64,000 nucleotides of DNA. It comes from Streptomyces spinosisporus (GTDB lineage: Bacteria; Actinomycetota; Actinomycetes; Streptomycetales; Streptomycetaceae). Positions within the stretch are counted from its first letter, which is position 1. Each line of letters starts with the position of its first letter. The stretch is taken from positions 1 through 64,000 of the forward strand of contig NZ_JALDAX010000003.1 of assembly GCF_022698145.1 (NCBI RefSeq), given 5' to 3'. Of the stretch, positions 50,796 through 64,000 are shown piece by piece. Under the pieces are notes generated by a model. The model saw only the letters and a list, made by a program, of their open reading frames with translations. It was not told where the DNA came from and did not search any database. The translations under genes and the position numbers were made by a program.

Positions 50796-51619
50796 ACAGT
50801 CCCGCCGTAGCACCCCCGCTGCTCATGCCCGGGCCGGGCAGTCCCTGGAGTCGGGTGCGGCAGTCCATGGCCTGGCACGGGCATGTCGTCGTGCACGCGG
50901 AATGGCGCGACTGGCTGCCGGCGACGCTGGCCGACCCCACGCTGCGTCCGCTGCTCGGCCCCCGCGACTGGCAGCGGCTGCACGCCCTGACCGACCCGCA
51001 GGCCCGGGACCGCTTCGCGGCCTCCCGGCTGCTGCTGAAGTACACGGCGGGGGCCGCCCTGCAGACCCCGCCGGACGCCGTGGAACTCGCCTCCAAGGCA
51101 GGCGGGCGGCCGTATCTGCGCGGCTGCGACCAGATCGAGGTCAGCCTCAGCCACACCGGCGACCTGCTCGTGGTGGGCCTGAACCGGCGCGGCCGGATCG
51201 GCGTCGACACCGAGCGGGCCGACCGCCGTATCCAGTACTCGGCGGTCGAGCGCCATCTGTGCACCCCGGACGAGCGCCGCCGCCTCGCCGCCCTGTCCCC
51301 GAAGGAGCTGCAGCACGACCTCGTGCACACCTGGGTGCTGAAGGAGGCGTACACCAAGGCGCTCGGGCAGGGCATGCGGATGGGCTTCACCCAGTTCGGC
51401 TTCGACGCCGGCCACTCCACCCTGCTCACCCCGCAGGGCGCCCCCGCCTCGCACGGCGAGTGGTCCTTCGCCACCTTCGAGCTGTCCGGCGGTCACCTCG
51501 TCGGCGTCGCCTGCCACGACGCGGGCTACGGCGACGAGGGCGACACGGCGGTCTCCACCATGCTCGACGAGGGCTTCCTCGGCGAGGTCGTCGACCTGGT
51601 GGGCCGCGCCGCCCGCTGA
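50792..51619 (+). CDS. 4'-phosphopantetheinyl transferase (Sfp type)
   Basis: A 275-residue PPTase with the two signature motifs IGVDTERADRR and WVLKEAYTKALG, which bind Mg2+ and CoA. It transfers phosphopantetheine to the conserved Ser of carrier proteins. Candidates here are the carrier protein at 13.3 kb and the PKS ACP. It is the last gene of the acyl-activating operon and the last one before the core chromosome block. The ATG overlaps the dehydrogenase stop. Confidence 0.93.
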   Translation: MNSPAVAPPLLMPGPGSPWSRVRQSMAWHGHVVVHAEWRDWLPATLADPTLRPLLGPRDWQRLHALTDPQARDRFAASRLLLKYTAGAALQTPPDAVELASKAGGRPYLRGCDQIEVSLSHTGDLLVVGLNRRGRIGVDTERADRRIQYSAVERHLCTPDERRRLAALSPKELQHDLVHTWVLKEAYTKALGQGMRMGFTQFGFDAGHSTLLTPQGAPASHGEWSFATFELSGGHLVGVACHDAGYGDEGDTAVSTMLDEGFLGEVVDLVGRAAR

Positions 51620-51650
51620 GAACAATGCCCGAGTGCACCGTTCGTACGAC

Positions 51651-51699
51651 GAAGGCCCCGCCCCGCCCCCTGGGGAAGGGGACGAGAGGCGGGGCCTTC
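51651..51699. terminator. Hairpin terminator after the PPTase gene
   Basis: GAAGGCCCCGCC and GGCGGGGCCTTC form a perfect 12-bp stem with a 25-base loop. It lies between the convergent PPTase and rpsT genes and marks the cluster/core boundary. Confidence 0.75.
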
Positions 51700-51823
51700 G
51701 GATCATGCTCGGTGGAGCACGCCCGCGTGGCGAACGCAGGCCGCGCGTGCTCCGGAGGTGCCGGTCGGGAGCGGATGAGAGAGGGCCCGCTCTGGGACTT
51801 CCGGCGGTCAGATCGAAGAGATG

Positions 51824-52090
51824 TCAGCCCTCGATGGACGCGACCTTGTGAGCAAGCGCCGACTTCTTGTTGGCGGCCTGGTTCTTGTGGATGACGCCCT
51901 TGGAGACGGCCTTGTCGAGCTGACGCGCGGCAGCGCGCTGGTACTCGACGGCCTTCTCGCGGTCACCCGCGGCAGCGGCCTCACGGGCCTTGCGGATCGC
52001 GGTCTTCAGAGAGGACTTGACGGCCTTGTTGCGCTGCCGGGCCTTCTCGTTGGTCTTGATCCGCTTGATCTGGGACTTGATGTTCGCCAC
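51824..52090 (-). CDS. rpsT: 30S ribosomal protein S20
   Basis: An 88-residue basic protein, [20 protein letters not shown] near the start and [16 protein letters not shown] near the end, the complete S20 pattern. It binds 16S rRNA early in 30S assembly. It starts with GTG. It is transcribed away from lepA, the arrangement found in other Streptomyces chromosomes. Confidence 0.97.
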   Translation of the reverse strand: MANIKSQIKRIKTNEKARQRNKAVKSSLKTAIRKAREAAAAGDREKAVEYQRAAARQLDKAVSKGVIHKNQAANKKSALAHKVASIEG

Positions 52091-52193
52091 TGATTGAGCC
52101 TTTTCAGGTTCAGGCACGGAACCGCACGGGATCCGCACCAGGTGATTTCTTGAGGTGTGCCTCGCGCTGAGAGGGCATGAGGCACAGCCACCC

Positions 52194-52223
52194 AGGCTAC
52201 CAGTGGCCCGGCCGACGGCCCAA
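52194..52223 (-). promoter_or_regulatory. Probable rpsT promoter
   Basis: On the minus strand TTGGGC, an 18-bp spacer and TAGCCT match the Streptomyces vegetative consensus (TTGACA/TAGRRT type). It lies about 105 bp upstream of the rpsT start. Confidence 0.5.
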
Positions 52224-52312
52224 AACGGTCCCAGGTCCCCGCCCGTGGGACCATGGAGCCTACGTAACGATCCGACCCGAGGCATAAGGCGCCTCAAGAG
52301 ACAGGACCCTGC

Positions 52313-54187
52313 GTGCCCGCGACCCCTAACAATGTGCCCGAGCCGAGCCGTACCGACCCGGCTCTGATCCGCAATTTCTGCATCATCGCGCACATCGACC
52401 ACGGCAAGTCCACGCTCGCCGACCGGATGCTCCAGCTGACCGGCGTCGTCGAGCAGCGGCAGATGCGTGCCCAGTACCTCGACCGCATGGACATCGAGCG
52501 TGAGCGCGGCATCACGATCAAGTCCCAGGCGGTGCGTCTGCCCTGGGCCCCCACCGAGGGCCCGGACCAGGGCAGCACGCACATCCTCAACATGATCGAC
52601 ACCCCGGGGCACGTCGACTTCACCTACGAGGTCTCACGGTCGCTCGCCGCCTGCGAGGGGACCATCCTCCTCGTCGACGCCGCCCAGGGCATCGAGGCCC
52701 AGACTCTCGCCAACCTCTACCTGGCGATGGAGAACGACCTCACGATCATCCCCGTACTGAACAAGATCGACCTGCCGGCCGCACAGCCCGAGAAGTTCGC
52801 CGAGGAGCTCGCCAACCTGGTCGGCTGCGACCCCGACGACGTGCTCAGGGTCTCCGCCAAGACCGGCGTCGGCGTCGACGCACTGCTCGACAAGGTGGTC
52901 AGGGAGATCCCCGCGCCGGTCGGCGACGCGGACGCCCCGGCCCGCGCGATGATCTTCGACTCCGTCTACGACTCCTACCGCGGCGTCGTGACGTACGTCC
53001 GTGTCATCGACGGCCAGCTCAACAAGCGCGAGCGCATCAGGATGATGTCGACGAGCGCCACCCACGAGCTGCTGGAGATCGGCACCAACTCGCCCGAGAT
53101 GCTCTCCGCCGACGGCCTCGGCGTCGGTGAGGTGGGCTATCTGATCACCGGTGTGAAGGACGTGCGCCAGTCCAAGGTCGGTGACACCGTCACCAGCCAG
53201 CAGAAGGGGGCCACGGAGCCGCTCGGCGGCTACAAGGACCCGAAGCCGATGGTCTTCTCCGGCCTGTATCCGCTGGACGGCTCCGACTACCCCGAGCTGC
53301 GCGAGGCCCTGGACAAGCTCCAGCTCAACGACGCCGCGCTGGTCTACGAGCCGGAGACCTCCGCGGCCCTCGGCTTCGGCTTCCGCGTCGGCTTCCTCGG
53401 CCTGCTGCACCTCGACGTGATCCGTGAGCGCCTGGAGCGCGAGTTCGGCCTCGACCTGATCGCGACCGCGCCCAACGTGGTCTACCGGGTGGTCATGGAG
53501 GACGGCAGCGAGCACACGGTCACCAACCCCAGCGAGTTCCCCGAGGGCAAGATCAACGAGGTGTACGAGCCGGTCGTGCGCGCCACGATCCTCGCGCCGT
53601 CGGAGTTCATCGGCTCGATCATGGAGCTGTGCCAGACCCGGCGCGGCACGCTGCTCGGCATGGACTACCTCTCCGAGGACCGCGTGGAGATCCGCTACAC
53701 GCTGCCCCTCGCGGAGATCGTCTTCGACTTCTTCGACCAGCTGAAGTCCAAGACGCGCGGCTACGCGTCCCTGGACTACGAGCCCACCGGCGAGCAGACC
53801 TCCAGCCTGGTCAAGGTCGACATCCTGCTGCACGGCGACAAGGTGGACGCCTTCTCCGCGATCACCCACCGCGACCAGGCGTACGCGTACGGCGTGCGGC
53901 TGGTGGCCAAGCTGAAGGAGCTCATCCCGAGGCAGGCCTTCGAGGTGCCGGTCCAGGCCGCCATCGGCTCGCGCGTCATCGCCCGCGAGACCATCCGCGC
54001 CATCCGCAAGGACGTCCTGGCCAAGTGCTACGGCGGTGACATCTCCCGCAAGCGCAAGCTCCTGGAGAAGCAGAAGGAGGGCAAGAAGCGGATGAAGATG
54101 GTGGGTTCCGTGGAGGTTCCGCAGGAGGCCTTCATCGCCGTGCTCTCCAGCGATGACAGCGCGGGGTCGGGCAAGGGCAAGAAGTAA
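52313..54187 (+). CDS. lepA: Elongation factor 4 (back-translocating GTPase)
   Basis: A 624-residue translational GTPase with [14 protein letters not shown] (G1), [11 protein letters not shown] (G2), DTPGHVDF (G3), NKIDLP (G4) and the C-terminal GTRRG-type region [14 protein letters not shown]. The tail ends in a Lys-rich helix ([16 protein letters not shown]). It promotes reverse translocation of stalled ribosomes. It starts with GTG and diverges from rpsT. This is a core gene and marks the right flank as chromosome backbone. Confidence 0.97.
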   Translation: MPATPNNVPEPSRTDPALIRNFCIIAHIDHGKSTLADRMLQLTGVVEQRQMRAQYLDRMDIERERGITIKSQAVRLPWAPTEGPDQGSTHILNMIDTPGHVDFTYEVSRSLAACEGTILLVDAAQGIEAQTLANLYLAMENDLTIIPVLNKIDLPAAQPEKFAEELANLVGCDPDDVLRVSAKTGVGVDALLDKVVREIPAPVGDADAPARAMIFDSVYDSYRGVVTYVRVIDGQLNKRERIRMMSTSATHELLEIGTNSPEMLSADGLGVGEVGYLITGVKDVRQSKVGDTVTSQQKGATEPLGGYKDPKPMVFSGLYPLDGSDYPELREALDKLQLNDAALVYEPETSAALGFGFRVGFLGLLHLDVIRERLEREFGLDLIATAPNVVYRVVMEDGSEHTVTNPSEFPEGKINEVYEPVVRATILAPSEFIGSIMELCQTRRGTLLGMDYLSEDRVEIRYTLPLAEIVFDFFDQLKSKTRGYASLDYEPTGEQTSSLVKVDILLHGDKVDAFSAITHRDQAYAYGVRLVAKLKELIPRQAFEVPVQAAIGSRVIARETIRAIRKDVLAKCYGGDISRKRKLLEKQKEGKKRMKMVGSVEVPQEAFIAVLSSDDSAGSGKGKK

Positions 54188-54228
54188 CCAGCGGTAACGA
54201 CTGGTTGCGCCGTCAAACCGGACACAAC

Positions 54229-54262
54229 AGGGGCTCGTCGTACGAAACCACGGCGGGCCCCT
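54229..54262 (+). terminator. Possible lepA terminator
   Basis: AGGGGC and GCCCCT form a short stem 42 bases after the lepA stop. The loop is long (22 bases), so this is a weak call. Confidence 0.35.
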
Positions 54263-54357
54263 ACGCGTGCGTAGCGTTGCCCTCTGTAGAAAGCGACAGG
54301 CCGCCGCCCCTTACGCACCGGCCGGTCGGGCTCTACTCTGATCTCTGCTCCATAGTT

Positions 54358-54367
54358 ACTCGCGAGT
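54358..54367. promoter_or_regulatory. Palindrome upstream of the acyl-CoA synthetase
   Basis: ACTCGCGAGT is a perfect 10-bp palindrome flanked by TT and TAA, about 72 bp before the start codon. It resembles TetR-family fatty-acid regulator operators of the TTACTCGCGAGTAA kind. The assignment is by appearance only. Confidence 0.35.
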
Positions 54368-54438
54368 TAAACAACCGCCGCGAGTGAAAATCAGCCGCAC
54401 TTGAGCCAGCCGCACTGCCGCGGGCCCCGGAGGATGTC

Positions 54439-56313
54439 GTGAGCGACACACAGACACTGATCGAGAACCGTCCGCCGAGCGTGGCGACTCTCTTCCTGGA
54501 ACGCGTTGCCGCCACACCGGACGCCGAGGCCTATCGCTACCCGGTGGCCCCCGCTTCCGGTGCGGGCCCCGACGAGTGGAAGTCGCTGAGCTGGGCGCAG
54601 GCCGCCGAGCGGGTCCACTCGATCGCGGCCGGTCTGATCGAGCTGGGCGTGCAGCCCGAGCAGCGCGTCGCGCTCGCCTCCGCGACCCGGGTCGAGTGGC
54701 TGCTCGCGGACCTCGGCATCATGTGCGCCGGCGCCGCCACGACCACGGTCTACCCGCAGACCAACGCCGACGAGTCGGCGTTCATCCTCGCCGACTCCGA
54801 GAGCCGGGTGCTGATCGCGGAGGACGCGGCCCAGCTCGCCAAGGCGGTCGACCGGCGCGCCGAGCTGCCCGCCCTCACCCATGTCGTCGTGATCGACCCG
54901 GCCGGTGTCGAGACCAGCGACTGGGTGCTGACCCTGACCGAGCTGGAGGCGCGGGGCGCCGCCCGCCTGGAGAAGGACCCCGAGCTGATCCGGGAGCGGG
55001 TCGGCGCGATCACCAAGGACCAGCTCGCCACCCTCATCTACACCTCCGGCACCACCGGCCGCCCCAAGGGCGTGCGCCTGCCGCACGACAACTGGTCGTA
55101 CATGGCCAAGGCGATCGCCGCGACCGGGCTGGTCGGCCCGGAGGACGTGCAGTACCTCTGGCTGCCGCTCGCGCACGTCTTCGGCAAGGTGCTCACCTCC
55201 GGCCAGATCGAGGTCGGCCACGTCACCGCCGTCGACGGCCGCGTCGACAAGATCATCGAGAATCTGCCGGTCGTGCAGCCGACGTACATGGCGGCCGTCC
55301 CGCGCATCTTCGAGAAGGTCTACAACGGGGTCGCGGCCAAGGCGAAGGCCGGCGGCGGCGCCAAGTACAAGATCTTCCAGTGGGCCGCCGAGGTCGCCCG
55401 CGAGTACGCCAAGGTCTCCCAGGACAACTTCCGGCGCACGGGCACGGCGTCCGTCCCGTTCGGGCTCGGCGCCAAGCACAAGGTCGCCGACGCGCTCGTC
55501 TTCGCCAAGATCCGCGAGGCGTTCGGCGGCAACCTGCGCGCCTGCGTCTCCGGCTCCGCCGCGCTCGCCCCGGAGATCGGCTACTTCTTCGCCGGCGCCG
55601 GCATCCACATCCTGGAGGGCTACGGCCTCACGGAGTCCTCGGCCGCCTCCTTCGTGAACCCCGGTGAGGCCTACCGCACCGGTACGGTCGGCAAGCCGCT
55701 GCCCGGCACCGAGGTGCGCATCGCCGACGACGGCGAGATCCTGCTGCGCAGCCCCGGCATCATGGAGGGCTACCACGGGCTGCCCGAGAAGACCGCCGAG
55801 GTGCTGGAGCCGGACGGCTGGTTCCACACCGGCGACATCGGCGAGCTCTCCCAGGACGGCTATCTGCGCATCACCGACCGCAAGAAGGACCTCATCAAGA
55901 CCTCCGGCGGCAAGTACATCGCGCCGGCCGAGGTCGAGGGCCAGTTCAAGGCCGTGTGCCCGTACGTCTCCAACATCCTGGTGCACGGCGCCGACCGGAA
56001 CTTCTGCACCGCCCTCATCGCGCTGGACGAGCCGTCCATCCTCGACTGGGCCAAGGAGAACGGGCTGGGGGGCAAGTCGTACGCCGAGGTCGTCGCCGAC
56101 CCCTCGACGGTCGCCCTCATCGACGGTTATGTCACGGAGCTCAACCAGGGGCTGCAGCGCTGGCAGACCATCAAGAAGTTCCGGCTGCTGCCGCGCGACC
56201 TCGACGTGGAGCACGGCGAGATCACGCCGAGCCTGAAGCTGAAGCGTCCGGTCGTCGAGCGGGAGTACAAGCACCTGATCGACGAGATGTACGCGGGGAC
56301 GCGCGAGGCGTAG
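54439..56313 (+). CDS. Long-chain acyl-CoA synthetase (AMP-forming)
   Basis: A 624-residue FadD-type enzyme with [35 protein letters not shown] and [22 protein letters not shown]. It makes acyl-CoA from long-chain fatty acids for degradation and lipid synthesis. A GTG start has CGGAGG upstream. The gene follows lepA as in other Streptomyces and belongs to the core block rather than the biosynthetic cluster. An upstream palindrome suggests fatty-acid-responsive control. Confidence 0.92.
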   Translation: MSDTQTLIENRPPSVATLFLERVAATPDAEAYRYPVAPASGAGPDEWKSLSWAQAAERVHSIAAGLIELGVQPEQRVALASATRVEWLLADLGIMCAGAATTTVYPQTNADESAFILADSESRVLIAEDAAQLAKAVDRRAELPALTHVVVIDPAGVETSDWVLTLTELEARGAARLEKDPELIRERVGAITKDQLATLIYTSGTTGRPKGVRLPHDNWSYMAKAIAATGLVGPEDVQYLWLPLAHVFGKVLTSGQIEVGHVTAVDGRVDKIIENLPVVQPTYMAAVPRIFEKVYNGVAAKAKAGGGAKYKIFQWAAEVAREYAKVSQDNFRRTGTASVPFGLGAKHKVADALVFAKIREAFGGNLRACVSGSAALAPEIGYFFAGAGIHILEGYGLTESSAASFVNPGEAYRTGTVGKPLPGTEVRIADDGEILLRSPGIMEGYHGLPEKTAEVLEPDGWFHTGDIGELSQDGYLRITDRKKDLIKTSGGKYIAPAEVEGQFKAVCPYVSNILVHGADRNFCTALIALDEPSILDWAKENGLGGKSYAEVVADPSTVALIDGYVTELNQGLQRWQTIKKFRLLPRDLDVEHGEITPSLKLKRPVVEREYKHLIDEMYAGTREA

Positions 56314-56326
56314 CCGACGGCAGGGG

Positions 56327-56905
56327 TCAGTCCTGGCGGCCGCCCCTGCCCATCAGCCGCCGTAGCTCCCGGACCCGTATGCGCAACTGCTCCAGGTCCG
56401 GGGGCTCGTCCCCCTCCAGCTGCCGTTCCAGCTCGGCCAGTCGGGCGTCCACCTCCCCGTAGTCCGCGTGCTCCTGGGCCAGCAGGCGCTCCAGTTGGAG
56501 GGACTTGCGGTGCAGGTCGAGGAAGACGGTGACCTTCGCCCGGAGAACCCAGGGGTCGAAGGGCTTGGTCAGATAGTCCGCGGCCCCCGTGGCATAGCCG
56601 CGGAACGCGTAGCCTGAGTCGTCGTCCGCGCCCGTCAGGAAGATGATCGGCACGTCCTTGGTCTGGTCGAGCCGCTTGATGTTCGCGGCCGTCTCGAATC
56701 CGTCCATGCCGGGCATGCGGACGTCGAGCAGGACGAGGGCGAACTGCTGGCGCAGCAGTGCCTTCATCGCCTCCTCGCCCGAACGCGCGCGTACCAGCGG
56801 CTCGTTGAGGGACCCCAGGACGGCCTCCAGCGCGATCAGGTTGTCCTCCATGTCGTCCACGAGGAGGATGCTGGCGCGCTCGTCGGTCGTTGCCTCAGCG
56901 CTCAT
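56327..56905 (-). CDS. Response regulator with C-terminal coiled coil (OsaB-like)
   Basis: A 192-residue protein with a receiver domain (acidic LLVDDMEDN, phospho-acceptor Asp in [10 protein letters not shown], Lys in YLTKPFDPW) followed by a charged helical region ([35 protein letters not shown]) and no DNA-binding domain. It lies 15 bases after the hybrid kinase gene and probably receives its signal. In S. coelicolor the OsaA/OsaB pair with this architecture is involved in osmoadaptation; equivalence here is inferred. Confidence 0.85.
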   Translation of the reverse strand: MSAEATTDERASILLVDDMEDNLIALEAVLGSLNEPLVRARSGEEAMKALLRQQFALVLLDVRMPGMDGFETAANIKRLDQTKDVPIIFLTGADDDSGYAFRGYATGAADYLTKPFDPWVLRAKVTVFLDLHRKSLQLERLLAQEHADYGEVDARLAELERQLEGDEPPDLEQLRIRVRELRRLMGRGGRQD

Positions 56906-56920
56906 GGTGAATGTGCCTCA

Positions 56921-61072
<4,152 letters not shown>

Positions 61073-61174
61073 GGCGGCCCACTTCGGTAACTCGATGCTT
61101 ATGGGCGTGGCCAGTCTGTCACTCTGTCGGCATCGGCTGAGGCGTATTCGTACGAACCGCTCGGGGAGCTGTCC

Positions 61175-63094
61175 ATGGGGGCCATTCCGACGCAACGGGA
61201 TACCGCTTCCTGTGCCTGCGGGGCGCCTGCGCCTGAGCAGACGACCGCGCACGGGAGCGCGAACTCCCGCGCGCAGAAGCGCACCACGCTCTCCGGAAGC
61301 TCCCTCGCACCCGGTTCCGCCCGCGCACTCGTACGGTCCACGGTCGCCGACTGGATCGACGCCGGCCTCCCCGGCACCGAGCACCTCACCGACCGCGTCG
61401 CCGACGACGCCGTACTCGTCGTGAGCGAACTCGTCACCAACGCCGTCGTGCACGCGGGCACCGACGTCGACGTGGAGTGCCGGCTGGAGGAGACCGCCGG
61501 CGAACTGGTCGTCGAGGTCTCCGACCACCACCCCTCCCGCGCACCCCACGACTCCCGCGCCGAGATCTCGTACGACACACCGGAGCACGGCCGCGGGCTG
61601 CGCCTGGTCTCCACTCTCGCCGACTCCTGGGGCGTCACCTTCCGCAGAGGCACCAAGACGGTGTGGGCGCGGCTGTCCGCCGAGCGGCACAGGACCGGCA
61701 GCGACCAGGACCTGTACGCCGGCCGGCTCGCCCTGGAACGCGGGCTGCGCGCCGCGGAGATCCTCGCCCCCGACCCGCAGCGCGCCGAACGCGACCGGGA
61801 CTGGCTGCAGCGCGGTGCGCTGTCCTTCCTCGCCGAGGCCTCCGACCTGCTCGCCGGACAGCTCGACGAGAACCTGGTCGCCGCGCTCGCCGGACAGCTG
61901 ATCGTGCCGCGGCTCGCCGACTGGTGCGCGGTGTGGCTGGAGGACGAGGCCATGGGCCGCGGCTGGACCGACGGCACCGCGGGAGCCGGGCCCCGGCTCG
62001 CCCGCGTCTGGCACGGCAGCGAGAACCGTATGGAGGAACTGCGCCAGGCGCTGGAGAAGGACCCACCGCACCCGTCCGACCCGTTACGGTCCGGCCCCGT
62101 GCCGCACCCCTGGCCGGGCGAGGCGCTCGGCGTGCGCGACGAGCACGGCACCGCGCTCTCCTACCGGCTGATCGCGGGCGGCCGCCCGCTCGGCACCCTC
62201 GTCATCGGGCGGGCCGGACTGCTGCGCTTCCCCGACGAGGTCACCGGGCTGATCGAGGACCTCAGCCGCCGGGTGGCGCTCGCCATCGGCGCGGCCCGCC
62301 AGTACGCCCGCCAGGCCACCATCAGCCAGGTCCTGCAGCGCGGACTGCTGCCCGCCGCCGTCGCCGAGATCCCCGGAGTGCGCAGCGCCCTCGTCTACGA
62401 ACCGTGCGACAAGGGCGGCCCCAGCGGCGACTTCTACGACCTCTTCCCGGCCGGCGACGGCCGCTGGTGCTTCGCCGTCGGCGACGTCCAGGGCAAGGGC
62501 CCCGAGGCCGCCGTGGTGATCGGCCTGGCCCGCCCCTGGCTGCGCCTCCTCGCGCGTGAGGGCTACCGCGTCGCCGACGTCCTGGACCGCCTCAACCGCC
62601 TCCTCCTCGACGACGCCACCGAGGCCGCCGACGCCGCGGCCCGCGCCCTGGTACGGCAGCCCACCCCCGGCGACGGCCCGCAGACCCGGTTCCTCTCCCT
62701 CCTCTACGGCGAGCTGGCCCCCTTCGACGGTGGCGTCCGCTGCACCCTCGCCTCCGCGGGCCATCCGCTCCCGCTGCTGCTCGGCCCCGACGGCGGGGTC
62801 CGCACGGCAGCGCGCCCGCAGACCCTGCTCGGGGTGATCGAGGACGAGACGTACACCAGCGAGACCTTCGAGCTGGGCCCCGGGGACAGCCTGCTGTGCG
62901 TCACGGACGGGGTGACGGAGCGCCGCTCCGGCTCGCGCATGTTCGACGACGCCGACGGGCTCGCGGAGGTCCTCGCCGGGTGCGCGGGACTGAGCGCCGA
63001 ACTGATCGCGGAGCGCATCCGCAGGCTGGTGCACGAGTTCGGCGGGCGGCCGCCGGAGGACGACCTGGCGCTGCTGGTGCTGCAGGCGGAGTAG
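61175..63094 (+). CDS. RsbW-like/GAF/PP2C phosphatase (SpoIIE family, OsaC-like)
   Basis: A 639-residue protein. The N-terminal third is an anti-sigma-factor-kinase type ATPase (VVSELVTNAVVHAGTDVDVE, HGRGLRLV); the middle looks like GAF, and the C-terminal third is a SpoIIE/PP2C phosphatase (EPCDKGGPSGDFYDLFP, DVQGKGPEAA, CVTDGVTERR, DDLALLVL). Such proteins tune sigma-B-like factors through anti-sigma antagonists. The gene diverges from the HAMP-array kinase; an osaC gene of related content lies beside osaAB in S. coelicolor. GGGGAG precedes the ATG. Confidence 0.9.
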   Translation: MGAIPTQRDTASCACGAPAPEQTTAHGSANSRAQKRTTLSGSSLAPGSARALVRSTVADWIDAGLPGTEHLTDRVADDAVLVVSELVTNAVVHAGTDVDVECRLEETAGELVVEVSDHHPSRAPHDSRAEISYDTPEHGRGLRLVSTLADSWGVTFRRGTKTVWARLSAERHRTGSDQDLYAGRLALERGLRAAEILAPDPQRAERDRDWLQRGALSFLAEASDLLAGQLDENLVAALAGQLIVPRLADWCAVWLEDEAMGRGWTDGTAGAGPRLARVWHGSENRMEELRQALEKDPPHPSDPLRSGPVPHPWPGEALGVRDEHGTALSYRLIAGGRPLGTLVIGRAGLLRFPDEVTGLIEDLSRRVALAIGAARQYARQATISQVLQRGLLPAAVAEIPGVRSALVYEPCDKGGPSGDFYDLFPAGDGRWCFAVGDVQGKGPEAAVVIGLARPWLRLLAREGYRVADVLDRLNRLLLDDATEAADAAARALVRQPTPGDGPQTRFLSLLYGELAPFDGGVRCTLASAGHPLPLLLGPDGGVRTAARPQTLLGVIEDETYTSETFELGPGDSLLCVTDGVTERRSGSRMFDDADGLAEVLAGCAGLSAELIAERIRRLVHEFGGRPPEDDLALLVLQAE

Positions 63095-63125
63095 GGCTTC
63101 GCGCGCGTGCTGGACAATGGAAGGC

Positions 63126-64000
63126 ATGCCTTCCGCACTCCCCGACGGCGAGCCGGTCCCCGCCGACGGCGCCCTGCCCGCGTCCGCGCTCACCGCCGCA
63201 GCCGACCGCCCCCTCGGCTTCTATCTGCACGTCCCGTACTGCGCGACCCGCTGCGGCTACTGCGACTTCAACACCTACACCGCCACCGAGCTGCGCGGCA
63301 CCGGCGGCGTCCTCGCCTCCCGCGACAACTACGCGGACACCCTGACCGACGAGATCCGCCTGGCCCGCAAGGTCCTGGGCGACGATCCGCGCTCGGTCCG
63401 CACGGTCTTCGTGGGCGGCGGCACGCCCACGCTGCTGGCCGCGGACGATCTCGTACGGATGCTGGGCGCGATCCGCGACGAGTTCGGCCTCGCACCGGAC
63501 GCGGAGGTCACGACGGAGGCGAACCCGGAGTCGGTGGACCCCGCGTATCTCGCCGCGCTGAGGGAGGGCGGCTTCAACCGCGTCTCCTTCGGCATGCAGA
63601 GCGCCAAGCAGCACGTGCTGAAGGTCCTGGACCGCACGCACACCCCGGGCCGCCCCGAGGCGTGCGTGGCGGAGGCCCGCGCGGCGGGCTTCGAGCACGT
63701 CAACCTGGATCTGATCTACGGCACACCGGGAGAGACGGACGACGACTGGCGGGCCTCCCTGGACGCGGCGATCGGCGCCGGACCCGACCACATCTCGGCC
63801 TACGCCCTGATCGTCGAGGAGGGCACCCAGCTCGCCCGCCGCATCCGCCGGGGCGAGATCCCGATGACGGACGACGACGAGCACGCGGACCGCTACCTCA
63901 TCGCGGACGAAATCATGTCGAAGGCCGGCTTCGACTGGTACGAGGTCTCCAACTGGGCCACCTCCGAGGCGGCCCGCTGCCTGCACAACGAGCTGTACTG
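63126..64000 (+). CDS. hemW: Radical SAM heme chaperone HemW, truncated by the window edge
   Basis: The first 291 residues of a radical SAM enzyme with the cluster-binding CATRCGYC motif, FVGGGTPTLL and TTEANPESV, matching HemW (formerly annotated HemN-like coproporphyrinogen oxidase). HemW inserts heme into respiratory proteins. It lies 31 bases downstream of the phosphatase gene. The 3' end is outside the window. The position near lepA matches other Streptomyces, where hrcA and dnaJ follow. Confidence 0.93.
   Translation, partial: MPSALPDGEPVPADGALPASALTAAADRPLGFYLHVPYCATRCGYCDFNTYTATELRGTGGVLASRDNYADTLTDEIRLARKVLGDDPRSVRTVFVGGGTPTLLAADDLVRMLGAIRDEFGLAPDAEVTTEANPESVDPAYLAALREGGFNRVSFGMQSAKQHVLKVLDRTHTPGRPEACVAEARAAGFEHVNLDLIYGTPGETDDDWRASLDAAIGAGPDHISAYALIVEEGTQLARRIRRGEIPMTDDDEHADRYLIADEIMSKAGFDWYEVSNWATSEAARCLHNELY

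Overview
The window is very GC-rich. It has Streptomyces-style GTG/TTG starts, GTGA/ATGA gene overlaps, a SARP regulator and an rpsT-lepA core block, so it reads as chromosomal DNA from a Streptomyces or close relative. About 51 kb is specialised-metabolite DNA and the last 12 kb is core chromosome. I saw no tRNA, rRNA, transposase or CRISPR array.

Positions 1-11.3 kb hold deoxysugar and oxidation genes. A leftward operon (5144 to 1) encodes a 4-ketoreductase, an E1/SpnQ-type 3,4-dehydratase, a 2,3-dehydratase, a 3-ketoreductase and the start of an acyl-CoA carboxylase subunit. A 3,5-epimerase points right. A second leftward operon (11338 to 5981) has a luciferase-like monooxygenase, FMN reductase, rmlA, rmlB and an FAD hydroxylase. 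Together these predict dTDP-activated 2,6-dideoxy and 2,3,6-trideoxy sugars (olivose, amicetose or rhodinose type). Positions 11.7-13.8 kb carry a free-standing adenylation enzyme, a carrier protein and a 31-residue membrane peptide.

Positions 13.8-23.3 kb hold five related glycosyltransferases, an MFS exporter and a DrrAB-like ABC exporter, implying a long or branched oligosaccharide. Positions 23.7-26.3 kb hold a KAS III-like acyltransferase, a short-chain epimerase/reductase and a two-domain monooxygenase. Positions 26.3-38.8 kb encode the aromatic type II polyketide machinery: KS-alpha, KS-beta, ACP, C9-type ketoreductase, two START-fold aromatase/cyclases, an OxyN-like cyclase, an MtmL-like ligase, a thioesterase and several oxygenases. 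The set looks closest to tetracycline, aureolic acid or polyketomycin type pathways. No methyltransferase is present. The adenylation enzyme, carrier protein and KAS III protein could work as a relay that esterifies the sugar chain.

Positions 39-46.4 kb hold the SARP regulator and, diverging from it, a compact RiPP locus: a 52-residue precursor with one Cys, an E1-YcaO fusion cyclodehydratase overlapping it by one base, a protein resembling the N-terminal part of SagB dehydrogenases, a tandem double histidine kinase and a LuxR-type response regulator. Positions 46.7-51.6 kb hold a fatty acyl-AMP ligase, an acyl-CoA dehydrogenase and an Sfp-type phosphopantetheinyl transferase.

The core part (51.8-64 kb) runs rpsT, lepA, a long-chain acyl-CoA synthetase, an OsaB-like regulator, a giant HAMP-repeat hybrid kinase, an RsbW/PP2C protein and a truncated hemW. 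The RiPP locus beside the polyketide cluster, and the ligase-ACP-KAS III relay, are the parts most worth following up.
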